From positions 32,832 through 96,831 of the forward strand of contig SCOI01000025.1 in NCBI GenBank assembly GCA_005503085.1: 64,000 nt of DNA. Reading direction: 5' to 3'. The translations under genes and the position numbers were made by a program. The DNA is from Burkholderiales bacterium C2. GTDB taxonomy: Bacteria; Pseudomonadota; Gammaproteobacteria; Burkholderiales; Burkholderiaceae_C. The notes under the pieces are model-generated. The model had not been told where the DNA came from, did no database searches, and saw only the letters and a program-made list of their open reading frames with translations. This document shows positions 55,118 through 63,888 of the stretch, piece by piece; the stretch's first letter is position 1, and each line of letters starts with the position of its first letter.

Positions 55118-56100
55118 ATCCGGTCCATGAGGAACCCATCTTGAGCCGCGCGAATCACCCTCGCCTCGTCGGCGACATCGGCGGCACGAGCGCACGCTTT
55201 GCCATGCAGCTTCAGGCCGGCGAGGCGTTGGGTGCGGTGGCCGAGTACGCCTGCGCGGACTTCGGCAGCCTGGACGCGGCGCTGCGCCACTACCTGGCCC
55301 AGCATGGTCTGCCGGCGCCTGAGGAGATGGCGCTGGGCGTGGCGACCGCTGTGACCGCAGAGCGCATCGTCTTCGTCAACAATCCCTGGAACTTCTCGCG
55401 CAGCGACTTGCAGCAGGCGCTGGGCCTGGAGCGCCTGCTGGTGCTCAACGACTTTGCAGCGCTGGCGCTCAGCTTGCCGGCCTTGGCGGCGGGCCAGATG
55501 CGCCGCATCGGCGGCGGCGAAGCCTTGGCGGCGGCGCCCAGAGTCGTCGTCGGCCCAGGCACCGGGCTGGGCTTGGCGGCGTTGGCGCGCGGACTGGACG
55601 GTCGCTGGGTGGCCATCAGCGGCGAGGGCGGCCACGGCAGCATCGCGGCGCTCAGCGAGGAGCAGGCCCAGGTGCTGCGCCTGCTGCGCCGCGAGTTCGG
55701 CCATGTGTCCGCCGAGCGCGTGCTGTCGGGACCGGGCCTGGTCAACCTGCATCGGGCCTTGAGCGCGCTGGCCGGCGCGGCCTGGCGCGAGCGAACGCCG
55801 CGCGAGGTGGTGGAGGCGGCGCGAGGTGGCGATGACCTGGCGCTCGGCGTCTTGCGCCTCTTCACCGAATTCCTCGGCGGCTTTGCCGGCAATCAGGCGC
55901 TGAGCTTCGGCGCGCTGGGCGGTGTCTACATCGGTGGCGGCGTGACGGGGCGATTGGGTCCCTTGCTGGACACGGTCCTGCTTAGGCAGCACTTCGAGGC
56001 CAAGGGCCGGCTCGCCGCCTATCTGCAGCTCATTCCCCTGTGGCTGATCGAGGACCCGCATCCGGCTCTGCTGGGGGCGCTGCGGGCATTGGACGACTGA
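55114..56100 (+). CDS. glk: Glucokinase
   Basis: 328 residues of the bacterial Glk family. LVGDIGGTSARFAM (ATP phosphate loop), VNNPWNFS, LVLNDFAALA (catalytic Asp), GPGTGLGLAAL, SGEGGHGSIAA and GGVYIGGGVTGRLGPLL are all present. It phosphorylates glucose to glucose-6-phosphate. GTG 55114 overlaps the kinase stop (GTGA); TTG 55141 is the alternative. Its presence in this operon supports release of free glucose by the GH3 domain. Confidence 0.93.
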   Translation: MNPVHEEPILSRANHPRLVGDIGGTSARFAMQLQAGEALGAVAEYACADFGSLDAALRHYLAQHGLPAPEEMALGVATAVTAERIVFVNNPWNFSRSDLQQALGLERLLVLNDFAALALSLPALAAGQMRRIGGGEALAAAPRVVVGPGTGLGLAALARGLDGRWVAISGEGGHGSIAALSEEQAQVLRLLRREFGHVSAERVLSGPGLVNLHRALSALAGAAWRERTPREVVEAARGGDDLALGVLRLFTEFLGGFAGNQALSFGALGGVYIGGGVTGRLGPLLDTVLLRQHFEAKGRLAAYLQLIPLWLIEDPHPALLGALRALDD

Positions 56101-56125
56101 CGACAGCATCCCGAGCCCACCGAAC

Positions 56126-57301
56126 ATGAAACACGTTTATTCCGCGGCCTTGCTAGCGCTTGAGGTCTCCGCGCTGGCCCTGGGCGCGAGGGCCGCTACG
56201 GCCCAAGCCCCTGCTGCCACAACCATGAGCGCTACTTCCGTGCTGAGCAGCCAATCCACCGTCGGCAGCCTGCTCGACCATCCCCAGGCCCGCGCGGTGT
56301 TGGCCCGCCACCTGCCGGAGGTGGTCGCCAGCCCCCAGATCGCCGCCGCTCGCGCACTGCCGCTGCGCGCGCTCAAACCCTATGTGCCCGCGCTGACCGA
56401 TGCCTTGCTTGCCACACTGGACCGGGAGCTGGCGCTGTTCGCCGGGCCGGCCGGTGTGGCCGTTCCGCCCGCGCTTGTCCGTGAACCGGAGGACGCTCTG
56501 CGGCCCCGCACCCTGCCGCTGTGGGAACGCGGCGCGCCCGGTGCGCTCGGGGAGCGCGAGCAGGACAGGCCCTCGCTGACCGTGTTCACGCCCATTCCCG
56601 AGCAGGCCAACGGCGCGGCTGTGATCGTGGCACCCGGCGGCGGCTTTAAGGCGCTGGCCAGCAACCACGAGGGGCGGCAGATCGCGGACTGGTTCACGGC
56701 CCGCGGAGTGACGGCCTTTGTGCTGAGCTACCGGCTGACACCCTTCGGCTACCGCCACCCGACGCAGAAACTGGACGGCGAGCGGGCGGTGCGCTGGGTG
56801 CGTGCCCATGCGGCCGAGTTCGGCGTCGACCCGAAGCGGGTTGGCATGATGGGGTTCTCCGCCGGAGGGGCCGTCACGGCCATGGTGGGTACGCAGGGCC
56901 GCCCTGGCGACGCCGCCGCGGCGGATGCGATTGATCGCCTCAGCAGCCGCCCCGACTTCCTGGTGCTCTGGTATCCGGGCCTGCTGCCGATGGAACGCCG
57001 GGCCGAGTTGCTGGGCGAACGACCCGATCCGGTAACCCGCGACCAGGTGCTGAGCGTGAACTACGTCAGCCAGGCGACCCCGCCCACCTTCATCTTCCAC
57101 ACCCGCGACGACGAACTCGTGCCGCCGCGCGGCGTGCTTGAGTTCCATGGGGCGCTGCTGGCCGCCGGCGTGCCGGTGGAGCTGCATGTCTTCGAGCAGG
57201 GCCGCCACGGCATGGGTTTCGCGCTGAGCGACCCCGCCCTGCGTCTGGCGCCGCAGTTGCTGGAAGCCTGGCTGCAGCGCCGTGGCGCGCTGCAGCCTTG
57301 A
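56126..57301 (+). CDS. Exported alpha/beta hydrolase, acetyl-esterase-like
   Basis: 391 residues with an N-terminal signal peptide (ALLALEVSALALGARAATAQA). The catalytic domain has the oxyanion loop IVAPGGGFKALA, nucleophile Ser in MMGFSAGGAV, a DDELVPP acid and a RHGMGFAL His. Similar proteins are xylan- and carbohydrate-linked acetyl esterases. It may deacetylate or deacylate the glycoside in the periplasm before uptake. About 95 residues before the catalytic domain are not recognised. Confidence 0.88.
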   Translation: MKHVYSAALLALEVSALALGARAATAQAPAATTMSATSVLSSQSTVGSLLDHPQARAVLARHLPEVVASPQIAAARALPLRALKPYVPALTDALLATLDRELALFAGPAGVAVPPALVREPEDALRPRTLPLWERGAPGALGEREQDRPSLTVFTPIPEQANGAAVIVAPGGGFKALASNHEGRQIADWFTARGVTAFVLSYRLTPFGYRHPTQKLDGERAVRWVRAHAAEFGVDPKRVGMMGFSAGGAVTAMVGTQGRPGDAAAADAIDRLSSRPDFLVLWYPGLLPMERRAELLGERPDPVTRDQVLSVNYVSQATPPTFIFHTRDDELVPPRGVLEFHGALLAAGVPVELHVFEQGRHGMGFALSDPALRLAPQLLEAWLQRRGALQP

Positions 57302-57323
57302 ACGCATCGATCCGGAACCGTCC

Positions 57324-58754
57324 ATGAGCAGCAGCAAGAAAACCATCCTCCTGACCGGTGCCACCGGCCACATGGGCCGCGCTACGCTGCGCGAGCTGAT
57401 GGCGCGCAGCGAGCGCTTCCGCGTCAAGGCCCTGGTGCTGGAGCGCGAGCGCGGGCATGCCGCGCTGCGCCCCTACCAAGGACACCCGGACCTGGAAATC
57501 GTCTGGGGTGACCTGCGGCACTACGACGACGTGTACCGCGCCGTGCAGGGCGTGGATCAGGTACTTCACATCGGAGGCATGGTCTCGCCGCTGGCCGACT
57601 GGCATCCCGAACTGACGATGGCGGTCAACGTGGGCGGCGCGCAGAACATCGTGCGGGCCATTCATGAGCAGGGCCGGACGCAGGACATCCGGCTGGTCTA
57701 TATCGGCACTGTGGCGCAGACTGGCCATCGAGCCGCCCCGGTCCACTGGGGGCGCACCGGCGACCCGATCAAGATCAGTGCCTACGACCACTATGCGCTC
57801 AGCAAGACAAGGGCCGAGGCAGTCATCGCCGAGTCCGGCATCCGCCACTGGGTCTCGCTGCGTCAGACCGGCATTGCGCACCTGGACATCTGGAAGACCT
57901 TCGATCCCATCATGTTCCACAGCCCGTTCAACGGCGTGCTGGAATGGGTGACGGTGAACGACTCCGGCCGCCTGGCAGCCAACACCTGCGAGGACCGGGT
58001 GCCGGACGCCTTCTGGCGCGGCTTCTACAACATCAGCGGCGGCGAGGCCATGCGGGTGGTGAACCACGAGTTTGCCCATGCGCTGGCCAGCGCGGTGGGC
58101 CAGTCTGACTGGCGCGGCTCCTACCGGCCGCACTGGTTTGCGACGCGCAACTTTCACGGCCAGTGGTACACCGATGCCGACCGGCTACAGTCCCTGGTGC
58201 CTTTCCGCCAGGAAACGCTGCAGGACTATGTGCGGCAACTGCGCGAATCGGTGCCTCTCTACATCAAGCTGGCGGCCCGGCTGCCGGCCAGTCTGGGTCG
58301 GCGGCGCATCCAAAAGCTGGCTGAGTCCGAAGGCGGGCCGCTGTACTGGCTGACCCATGGGGACGAGGCGCGCATCGAGGCCTACTTCGGCTCGCGCGAA
58401 GCTTGGCAGCGGCTGCCAAGGGACTGGGACAAGATCGAGCTGGAACAGCCAAGCCGGGTTCCCGCGAGGCTGGAGCATGGCTACGACGAATCGAGTGCGA
58501 TGGCGGACCTGACGGCGGACCAACTGCGCCGGGCCGCGCGCTTTCGTGGCGGCAGCTTCGATCAGGCGCTTGTGGACGACCCCTTCGTGCCGGCGCGCTG
58601 GACTTGCGCCCTGGGCCATGCTTTCGGCCTGTCGCCCAATCTTCTGCTCAAGGGCGGCCATTGGTGCCCGCACTGCATGAGCGACAGCGCCTCCTACCAA
58701 GCCGTGGCCGCGCGCAGCTCCTTCTTCGCCCAGGTCTGGCGAGATGGGACCTGA
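57324..58754 (+). CDS. NAD-dependent epimerase/dehydratase-type SDR with C-terminal Cys/His cluster
   Basis: 476 residues. The extended SDR domain has LLTGATGHMGRATLREL (cofactor site), GDLRHYDDVYRAV, and the catalytic Tyr-Lys in DHYALSKTRAEAV. After about residue 310 comes an unusual extension. It ends with WTCALGH, a spacer, and HWCPHC, which looks like a small zinc site (about 435-460). No named family is evident. The gene is 22 bases after the esterase, so it is part of the operon. It may modify the sugar or aglycone. Function unproven. Confidence 0.8.
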   Translation: MSSSKKTILLTGATGHMGRATLRELMARSERFRVKALVLERERGHAALRPYQGHPDLEIVWGDLRHYDDVYRAVQGVDQVLHIGGMVSPLADWHPELTMAVNVGGAQNIVRAIHEQGRTQDIRLVYIGTVAQTGHRAAPVHWGRTGDPIKISAYDHYALSKTRAEAVIAESGIRHWVSLRQTGIAHLDIWKTFDPIMFHSPFNGVLEWVTVNDSGRLAANTCEDRVPDAFWRGFYNISGGEAMRVVNHEFAHALASAVGQSDWRGSYRPHWFATRNFHGQWYTDADRLQSLVPFRQETLQDYVRQLRESVPLYIKLAARLPASLGRRRIQKLAESEGGPLYWLTHGDEARIEAYFGSREAWQRLPRDWDKIELEQPSRVPARLEHGYDESSAMADLTADQLRRAARFRGGSFDQALVDDPFVPARWTCALGHAFGLSPNLLLKGGHWCPHCMSDSASYQAVAARSSFFAQVWRDGT

Positions 58755-58798
58755 GTTCAAGAGTCTCAGGATGCCTGCCCCGACCCTTCAGAACATGG

Positions 58799-58814
58799 CA
58801 ACTAAGATCAGTTG
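58799..58814. promoter_or_regulatory. Palindrome at the TetR start
   Basis: CAACT (58799-58803) and AGTTG (58810-58814) flank AAGATC and end directly before the ATG of the TetR gene at 58815. This is where an autorepressor would block transcription. I do not see a matching site before the TonB receptor gene. Confidence 0.45.
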
Positions 58815-59462
58815 ATGCACGCAGAGATCCGGCCGTCAGACACCCGCCAGCGCCTCTTGATCGAAGCGCGTCGTGCCTTCGCGGAGAAAGGATTCGAGCG
58901 GGCCAGTACGCGCGAGATCTGTAGGGCGGCCAAGACCCAGGTCGGCCTTATCGCCTACTACTTCGGCGACAAGGCCGGGCTTTACCGGGAGATCCTGGTC
59001 GAGCCCTTGGCAGCCATGATGCAGGCGCTGCCGCAAGCTGATGAACGCATGCCGCTGGAATCCTGGCTCAGGTCCTACTACCGTGCCTTCCTTGAGCCCT
59101 TGGTCAGCCAGGACCGAGCGCCCAGGGAGCTGATGCGCATCTTCGGCCGTGAGATCAGCGACCCCACGCCTGTCTTCGAGCGTGCCCATGCAGAGTACGT
59201 CTTGCCACAGCATCAGGCTCTGGCAGCCATGTTGGCGCGCTGCGTCGGTGCTTGCGCAGTGGACCCACAGATTCACCAGCTGACCCTTGCGATTGCTGCA
59301 CTGGTCCACGACTACTGGGTGTCAGGGGATCACATCGAAGCGTTGGCGCCAGGATTATTCAAGGACGGCGCAGCATTTGACCATGCACTGGATCGCCTGG
59401 TGGCCTACGGCCTGGCCCTTGTGCGCTGCGAGCTGGAGCAACGTAGCGGTCAGGGCAGGTGA
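58815..59462 (+). CDS. TetR-family regulator (CerR/YbiH-like C-terminal domain)
   Basis: 215 residues. HTH: TRQRLLIEARRAFAEKGFERAST, EICRAAKTQVGLIAYYFGDK. The C-terminal segment PRELMRIFGREISDPTPVFE is typical of the DUF1956-type group. It ends the long plus-strand operon, 60 bases after the SDR gene, and carries its own palindrome. It may control only itself and the SDR, or the whole operon. Confidence 0.9.
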   Translation: MHAEIRPSDTRQRLLIEARRAFAEKGFERASTREICRAAKTQVGLIAYYFGDKAGLYREILVEPLAAMMQALPQADERMPLESWLRSYYRAFLEPLVSQDRAPRELMRIFGREISDPTPVFERAHAEYVLPQHQALAAMLARCVGACAVDPQIHQLTLAIAALVHDYWVSGDHIEALAPGLFKDGAAFDHALDRLVAYGLALVRCELEQRSGQGR

Positions 59463-59491
59463 ACGGGATGTGGACGCATTAGGCTGCTGTC

Positions 59492-59558
59492 TACCCACAA
59501 AATTTCGAGGATCTCGAAATTCCTACCCACAAAGCGTACCCCCAATTCGACCCACAAA
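59492..59558. repeat. Long palindrome between CCCACAAA direct repeats
   Basis: TACCCACAAA occurs at 59492-59501 and 59524-59533, and CCCACAAA again at 59551-59558. Between the first two, AATTTCGAG (59501-59509) and CTCGAAATT (59513-59521) form a perfect 9-base inverted repeat with a GAT centre. It marks the boundary between the rhamnoside operon and the accessory region, and could be an IS end, an integrase core or iterated operators. Confidence 0.6.
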
Positions 59559-59643
59559 AAAGTGCGGGAAGCAACAGGATGTTGCGAGACGACCTGAGAT
59601 GTCCTCTTGGGGTGGTGGTGGCCTTTTCCCTATGAAACAGACG

Positions 59644-59670
59644 AAAAAAAGCCGTCTCTGGGACGGCTTT
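59644..59670 (-). terminator. Rho-independent terminator (minus strand)
   Basis: AAAGCCGTC (59648-59656) pairs with GACGGCTTT (59662-59670) over TCTGG. Seven A residues on the plus strand at 59644-59650 give a U-tract on minus-strand RNA. It would end transcripts coming from the AbiEi gene at 60629. Confidence 0.7.
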
Positions 59671-59702
59671 GGACTTCCTGAGAAGTGTGTCTTGGCGGAT
59701 GA

Positions 59703-59890
59703 TCTCGCTGCAGGGGAATGTGGACTGGTACAGGTTCTGGCTGAAGGGTGAGCGCCGTCAGGTTCCGGTCGTGCCTGGAGAGACGGCCGACAGCCTGCAG
59801 GACCAGTACCGACGGTGGGACCAGATGGCGGTGATGAAGGCGGCAGTCGATGAGCAGCCTCGATGCGTCCGCACGGCGCTCGCGCAGTAG
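59703..59890 (+). pseudogene. C-terminal fragment of an S9 (prolyl oligopeptidase) peptidase
   Basis: The plus frame SLQGNVDWYRFWLKGERRQV, then VPVVPGETADSLQDQYRRWDQM, to TAG 59890 resembles the usual tail of S9 peptidases (an NVDWFRFWLxGxEDP-like end followed by QYxRW). The catalytic domain is absent. It abuts the AbiEii fragment on the other strand, so this is a deletion or insertion junction. Confidence 0.5.
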
Positions 59891-59939
59891 CCTGGTTCGG
59901 CCTGGCCGGACTTGATAAGTGCTTGAATGACTTTGCGGA

Positions 59940-60040
59940 CCGGATGATTCCAGCAGGTGGGGAGGGCGCCCGGACGCGTTGGCGGCCCGGACAAGTACTT
60001 CCAGGCGTTCGTCGTCAGAGAGCTTGAAGAATTCAGGCAT
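59940..60040 (-). pseudogene. N-terminal fragment of an AbiEii toxin gene
   Basis: ATG 60040 starts MPEFFKLSDDERLEVLVRAA, then NASGRPPHLLE, the usual beginning of AbiEii/AbiGii nucleotidyltransferase toxins. After this the frame loses all similarity, so the nucleotidyltransferase fold is missing. It overlaps the end of AbiEi by 8 bases, as in intact AbiE operons. Confidence 0.65.
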
Positions 60041-60629
60041 GTGCCAACAGCGCGCTTAATTCCTGCGCCATCCAGGTCGGCAGGCGCGCGCGTGCCGATG
60101 CCACTTTCTTCATCTCGGCCGGTGGCAGTTTGGCGCGTAGCGCCCGCAGTGCAGCGCCGGCCTTGTCGGGCCCCAACCATGCCAGCGCCCTCACCACGTC
60201 GCCGGCAGCGCGGCCGGGAAAGATCAGCTGCCACGTCGGCGCATGCCGCAACTCCACGGTCTGGGCACCCAGCTTCAAGCGGCGGCTGGGGCCGGACGTC
60301 AGATAGACGGATCGTGTCGGCACCTGGGTCGTGAGCCCGAGTGTGTTGGCTGCGGACGCACCATGCGGCACGATGGTTTCCCCGCGCTGACGGGCGAGCC
60401 CTTCGACCATCTTCACGGTCGAGGGCGCACGCGAACCGAAGCGGCTCTCAACCGGCAGGACATAGATGCCGCGACCCGCGCGCAGCAGCTTGCCCCGCTG
60501 CACAAGCCGGGACAGAACCTGGTCCACGGCGGCCCGGTTTCCTAAGTGCAGCAGTTCCTTCGCGATCAAAGGCGCGCCCTCCGGCAAACCGGCGGCTTGC
60601 TCCAAGACTTGTGTGGCGAGGGTCTGCAT
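60033..60629 (-). CDS. AbiEi-type antitoxin (DUF6088 family)
   Basis: 198 residues from the ATG at 60629 (a GTG at 60638 is possible). N-terminal winged HTH (HLGNRAAVDQVLSRLVQRGK, LLRAGRGIYVLP) and the C-terminal antitoxin domain (VKMVEGLARQRGETIVPHGASAANTLGLTTQ with VYLTSGPSRRLKLG). Type IV AbiEi proteins repress their own promoter and counter AbiEii. Here AbiEii is reduced to about 31 codons, so this is an orphan antitoxin. Confidence 0.85.
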   Translation of the reverse strand: MQTLATQVLEQAAGLPEGAPLIAKELLHLGNRAAVDQVLSRLVQRGKLLRAGRGIYVLPVESRFGSRAPSTVKMVEGLARQRGETIVPHGASAANTLGLTTQVPTRSVYLTSGPSRRLKLGAQTVELRHAPTWQLIFPGRAAGDVVRALAWLGPDKAGAALRALRAKLPPAEMKKVASARARLPTWMAQELSALLAHA

Positions 60630-60646
60630 GGTGATCACTTTGAAAG

Positions 60647-60674
60647 TGTCAGAAGTGTGGTGTAGTTTCTGACA
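60647..60674. promoter_or_regulatory. Inverted repeat upstream of the AbiEi gene
   Basis: TGTCAGAA (60647-60654) and TTCTGACA (60667-60674) are perfect 8-base arms 12 bases apart. A further TGTCAGAG half-site follows near 60708. AbiEi proteins are known to bind paired inverted repeats in their own promoter, and these fit that role. Confidence 0.6.
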
Positions 60675-60848
60675 GTCTTCAAGCCAAGGCAGATGGAGTG
60701 GTGTCAGAGATGCCGCGTTCTATGGATTTGCAGAGCGCCATTCGTGTTCGTGAGTAAGATTGCTTTTCTCCTTTCTCTTGTGTTTGTCATTGTTTTTCTT
60801 CTGTCACAAGCCAATTTGTGTAACGATGTTGTCAGTCGTGTTTTTTGA

Positions 60849-60865
60849 CCAATTGCCGGAATTGG
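60849..60865. promoter_or_regulatory. Palindrome upstream of the Fic gene
   Basis: CCAATTGCCGGAATTGG has 6-base arms around GCCGG. TTGACC (60845-60850) overlaps it as a possible -35 box. The surrounding 200 bases are strongly T-rich, unlike the rest of the window. Candidate operator of the Fic gene at 60903. Confidence 0.5.
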
Positions 60866-60902
60866 CATCGTTTTTATTGGCGTATGAGAGGATTTTTGTA
60901 AC

Positions 60903-62447
60903 GTGCAGATCGGTTTCAAAGCTCTGGAGGCCCAATTCGGCATCGTTTTGGTTCAGCCCTTGCGGGTGGAGTCGGTCATTGGCACGACACGTTCGGAGAG
61001 GGAGTCGCCGCAGCGAATTCAGCGCCAGTATCCAAACGTCTACAGACCTGCCGACACCTTTGCCGGGCACTTCGAGTTCGGTTTGAAGTACGAGGAGATC
61101 CACTTCGAATTTTTCTCACGCCTGTTCGCTGTCTGCGGGCCGGCTCCGCTCGAACAGTGGTGCAAGGCGGAGCCTTTCGGGCAGTACGCTCGTCGCGCGG
61201 GCTTCTTCTATGAATGGTTCACGGGGCAACGACTGGACGTGCCAGACCTGGCAGGGGGTACCTATGTTGACGCGGTGGCAGGCGATGTCTACATGACACG
61301 CACCCAAGCCGTTCGCGAGCGGCGCTGGCGGATCAATAACAATCTGCCGGGTTCGCCGGCTTTCTGCCCTCTCATCCGTCGTAGCCCGGCTCTAGGCCAG
61401 GCGCTCGAGTTCGACCCCCATGGCGCGATCACCGAACTGGATCGCCAGTTCGGGGCAGATGTCCTGATGCGCGCGGCGGCATGGCTATCGCTCAAGGAGT
61501 CGCGTGCGAGCTTCCTGATCGAGCACGAGGCCGACGAGACTGACCGAATCAAGCGGTACGCTCACGTCATGGCGGAGCACAGCGGCAAGCTGGAAGAACC
61601 GCTCGACAGCGGCAGCCTCACCCTGCTGCAGCGGGGCATTCTTGGCGACGACGCGCTTCGCCTTGGTCTACGTCAGTCGCCTGTGTTCGTCGGCCAGTCC
61701 ACGATACGCGATGACATCGTTCACTACATCGGTCCTCACTTCTCGCAACTCCCCGCCATGCTGGAGGGGCTGCGCGTGTTCGAGCAGGCAACCCGGGGCA
61801 GGGAGGCGCTGGCGCGGGCGGCGACTCTGGCATTTGGCTTTGTCTATATCCACCCCATGAGCGACGGCAACGGTCGCATCCACCGCTTCCTCATCAGCGA
61901 TACGCTGCAGCGCGACAACGCCATTCCGTCTGGCGTGATCGTTCCGATCTCGGCCACCATCACCGGCGTGCGCGAGTTTGGGCACGGGTACGACTCGGTT
62001 CTTGAAGTGTTCTCGCGTCCTTTCATGCGGCGGTACGCCACAGCGTATCGATTCGGGGAGATGCGCACCTACGAGGACGGGATGCGCTCGAACCTTGTAT
62101 TCGATGCCTATGAGAACGCCAGCCATGCCTGGCGCTATCCGGATCTCACGGAGCATGTGATCTATACGGCACGACTCGTGGCCCACACGATCCAGCACGA
62201 GATGGCGGACGAGGCGCGGATCCTCGTCCGATTTCAGCTAGCGCAGCAGCGTATCAAAGCTGTGCTGGAGATGCCCGACGCGGACGCGGTGCGCATGATC
62301 CGCTCGATCAAGGAAAGCGGCTGGCGAGTGTCAGGCAAACTCGCAAAGGAGTACCCCCGACTGGAAGAGAAGGCACTGGCCCTGCGCGTCGTCGAGGCCG
62401 TGCAGTCCACGTTCGAGGACCGCGAGCCTGTGCCCATCATTGAATGA
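60903..62447 (+). CDS. Fic-domain protein
   Basis: 514 residues from a GTG. The Fic motif HPMSDGNGR (H317 to R325) keeps the catalytic His and the GNGR anion site. It would transfer AMP or another nucleotide from its donor to a protein. An upstream helix with SFLIEH (S203 to H208) is a candidate inhibitory SxxxE motif, with His in place of the usual Gly/Asn after Glu. The N-terminal 140 residues and a C-terminal helical part are not recognised. No small antitoxin gene is adjacent. It is divergent from the orphan AbiEi gene in AT-rich DNA, which suggests horizontal acquisition. Confidence 0.9.
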   Translation: MQIGFKALEAQFGIVLVQPLRVESVIGTTRSERESPQRIQRQYPNVYRPADTFAGHFEFGLKYEEIHFEFFSRLFAVCGPAPLEQWCKAEPFGQYARRAGFFYEWFTGQRLDVPDLAGGTYVDAVAGDVYMTRTQAVRERRWRINNNLPGSPAFCPLIRRSPALGQALEFDPHGAITELDRQFGADVLMRAAAWLSLKESRASFLIEHEADETDRIKRYAHVMAEHSGKLEEPLDSGSLTLLQRGILGDDALRLGLRQSPVFVGQSTIRDDIVHYIGPHFSQLPAMLEGLRVFEQATRGREALARAATLAFGFVYIHPMSDGNGRIHRFLISDTLQRDNAIPSGVIVPISATITGVREFGHGYDSVLEVFSRPFMRRYATAYRFGEMRTYEDGMRSNLVFDAYENASHAWRYPDLTEHVIYTARLVAHTIQHEMADEARILVRFQLAQQRIKAVLEMPDADAVRMIRSIKESGWRVSGKLAKEYPRLEEKALALRVVEAVQSTFEDREPVPIIE

Positions 62448-62454
62448 GCACCCG

Positions 62455-62830
62455 ATGAAGATTGAGGTGAGGGCGCCGGATTTCGATGGACCAACACAGA
62501 CCGAATTCCCCGATGAGGTCGGTCGCATTGCCAACAGCTGTTCCAGACGGCTCCGCAAGGAGATCGCCCAACATGGCCCGACGGCCGACCTGCTCTTTGG
62601 CCACGTGCCCAGCCAAGCATCGCCGACGATGCTAGCAACACCTGGCACGCCACTAGCAAGCGGCCGTATTGGCTCGCGAGGTCCTGGAAGCCGGGAAGAC
62701 CCTGGGGGACGAAGACCTCTTGATTCGCACGTCGAAGCGGGCCGCACCGGAGGGAATGCCTGAGCGCGCGCCGGCCAAGAAGGCTCCGTCCAAGACGGTC
62801 CCAGCGGCCATGAAGAGGGCAGTGCGCTAA
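62455..62830 (+). pseudogene. Frameshifted hypothetical gene after fic
   Basis: ATG 62455 opens MKIEVRAPDFDGPTQTEFPD, then EVGRIANSCSRRLRKEIAQH, to about 62640. The natural continuation appears to be in another frame (QAAVLAREVLEAGKTLGDED, then LLIRTSKRAAPEGMPERAPA) ending TAA 62828-62830 with a basic tail. A stop (TAG 62654) separates the two. No known family. Confidence 0.45.
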
Positions 62831-63047
62831 CCATGTATGTTCGGACCTGTCATTTCAAGCCGGCCGAACTGCTTGCCAGGGCGGTTGACTGTATCTGTTG
62901 TCGGGCAGCTACGCCGACCAGATCGTCGAAGGGCTCAAAGCTGCGGCAGGGGGCACGAGGCTCGAACATGGCGAGTCCGGCGCGCCTCAGTTTCGCTGAC
63001 GGTGTCCACGCTTCCGGCGTTTGCGCCCCAGGACATTGCTTCTCATC

Positions 63048-63888
63048 TCATCCCACTTCTGAGTCTGTGTGGTCGCGCCACATGCTGGCGTAGACCCTAC
63101 CGCGGGCTAGCAGCGTGGCGTGGTCGCCTCGCTCTGCAATCCTCCCCCCGTTCAGCACTGCGATCTCGTCGGCATGGCGAGCCGCCGCCAGCCGGTGGGC
63201 GATCAGGAGCACCGTGCGGCCCTTCGACAGCGCCTTGATGCGTCGCATGATCGCCTCCTCGGTCAGTGGGTCCAGCATCGAGGTGGCCTCGTCGAAGACG
63301 TACAGGCGCGGATCGCGCAGGATGGCCCGCGCGATCGCGATTCGCTGGCGCTCGCCGCCGGACAGCTTGAGCCCACGCTCGCCGATGACCGTGTCGTAGC
63401 CGCAGGGGAGGGTGGCGATGAAGTCGTGCAGTCCTGCAAGGCGTGCAGCCTGTGCAATGCTGGACGCTGTCGCCGACTCCATGCCGAGCGAAATATTGGC
63501 TCCGATCGTGCTGTTCAGCAGCGCGAGGTCCTGAGGCACCACGGCGATCATGGCGCGCAGTTGCTGGATCGGCAATGCATCGATGCGAACGCCATCCAGC
63601 CTGATGCAGCCCTCATCAGGCTCGCAGAGTCGCAGCAGCAGCCGAACGAGTGACGATTTGCCGCCGCCGCTGGCGCCGACAAGCGCCAGGGATCGCCCGG
63701 CCGGGATGTCGAGGTTGAGGTCGAGGAGCACGGGGTCTCTGCCGTCGAAAGACAGTCGAACGCCCTGGAAGCTCACCGTGACGCCCGCTGGCGCGGCAGC
63801 GCTCCGCTCGCAGCGGTCCCTCGCTTGGTTTGCCTTGGTCTGCCGTCGGGCTCTTGGTGGGGGCGCTGGGGGCCTGCATCGGTCGGAG
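63048..63888 (-). pseudogene. ABC exporter, nucleotide-binding half, truncated by an IS
   Basis: The frame carries a complete ATPase domain: Walker A GASGGGKSS, Q-loop VVPQDLAL, signature LSGGERQ, Walker B LYVFDEATSMLD and H-loop IAHRLAAARH. This matches HlyB/MsbA-type exporters. The linker (NQARDRCERSAAAPAG) runs straight into the end of an IS3 element at 63889, so the transmembrane half is cut off here. Any start codon now lies inside the IS. Confidence 0.7.
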
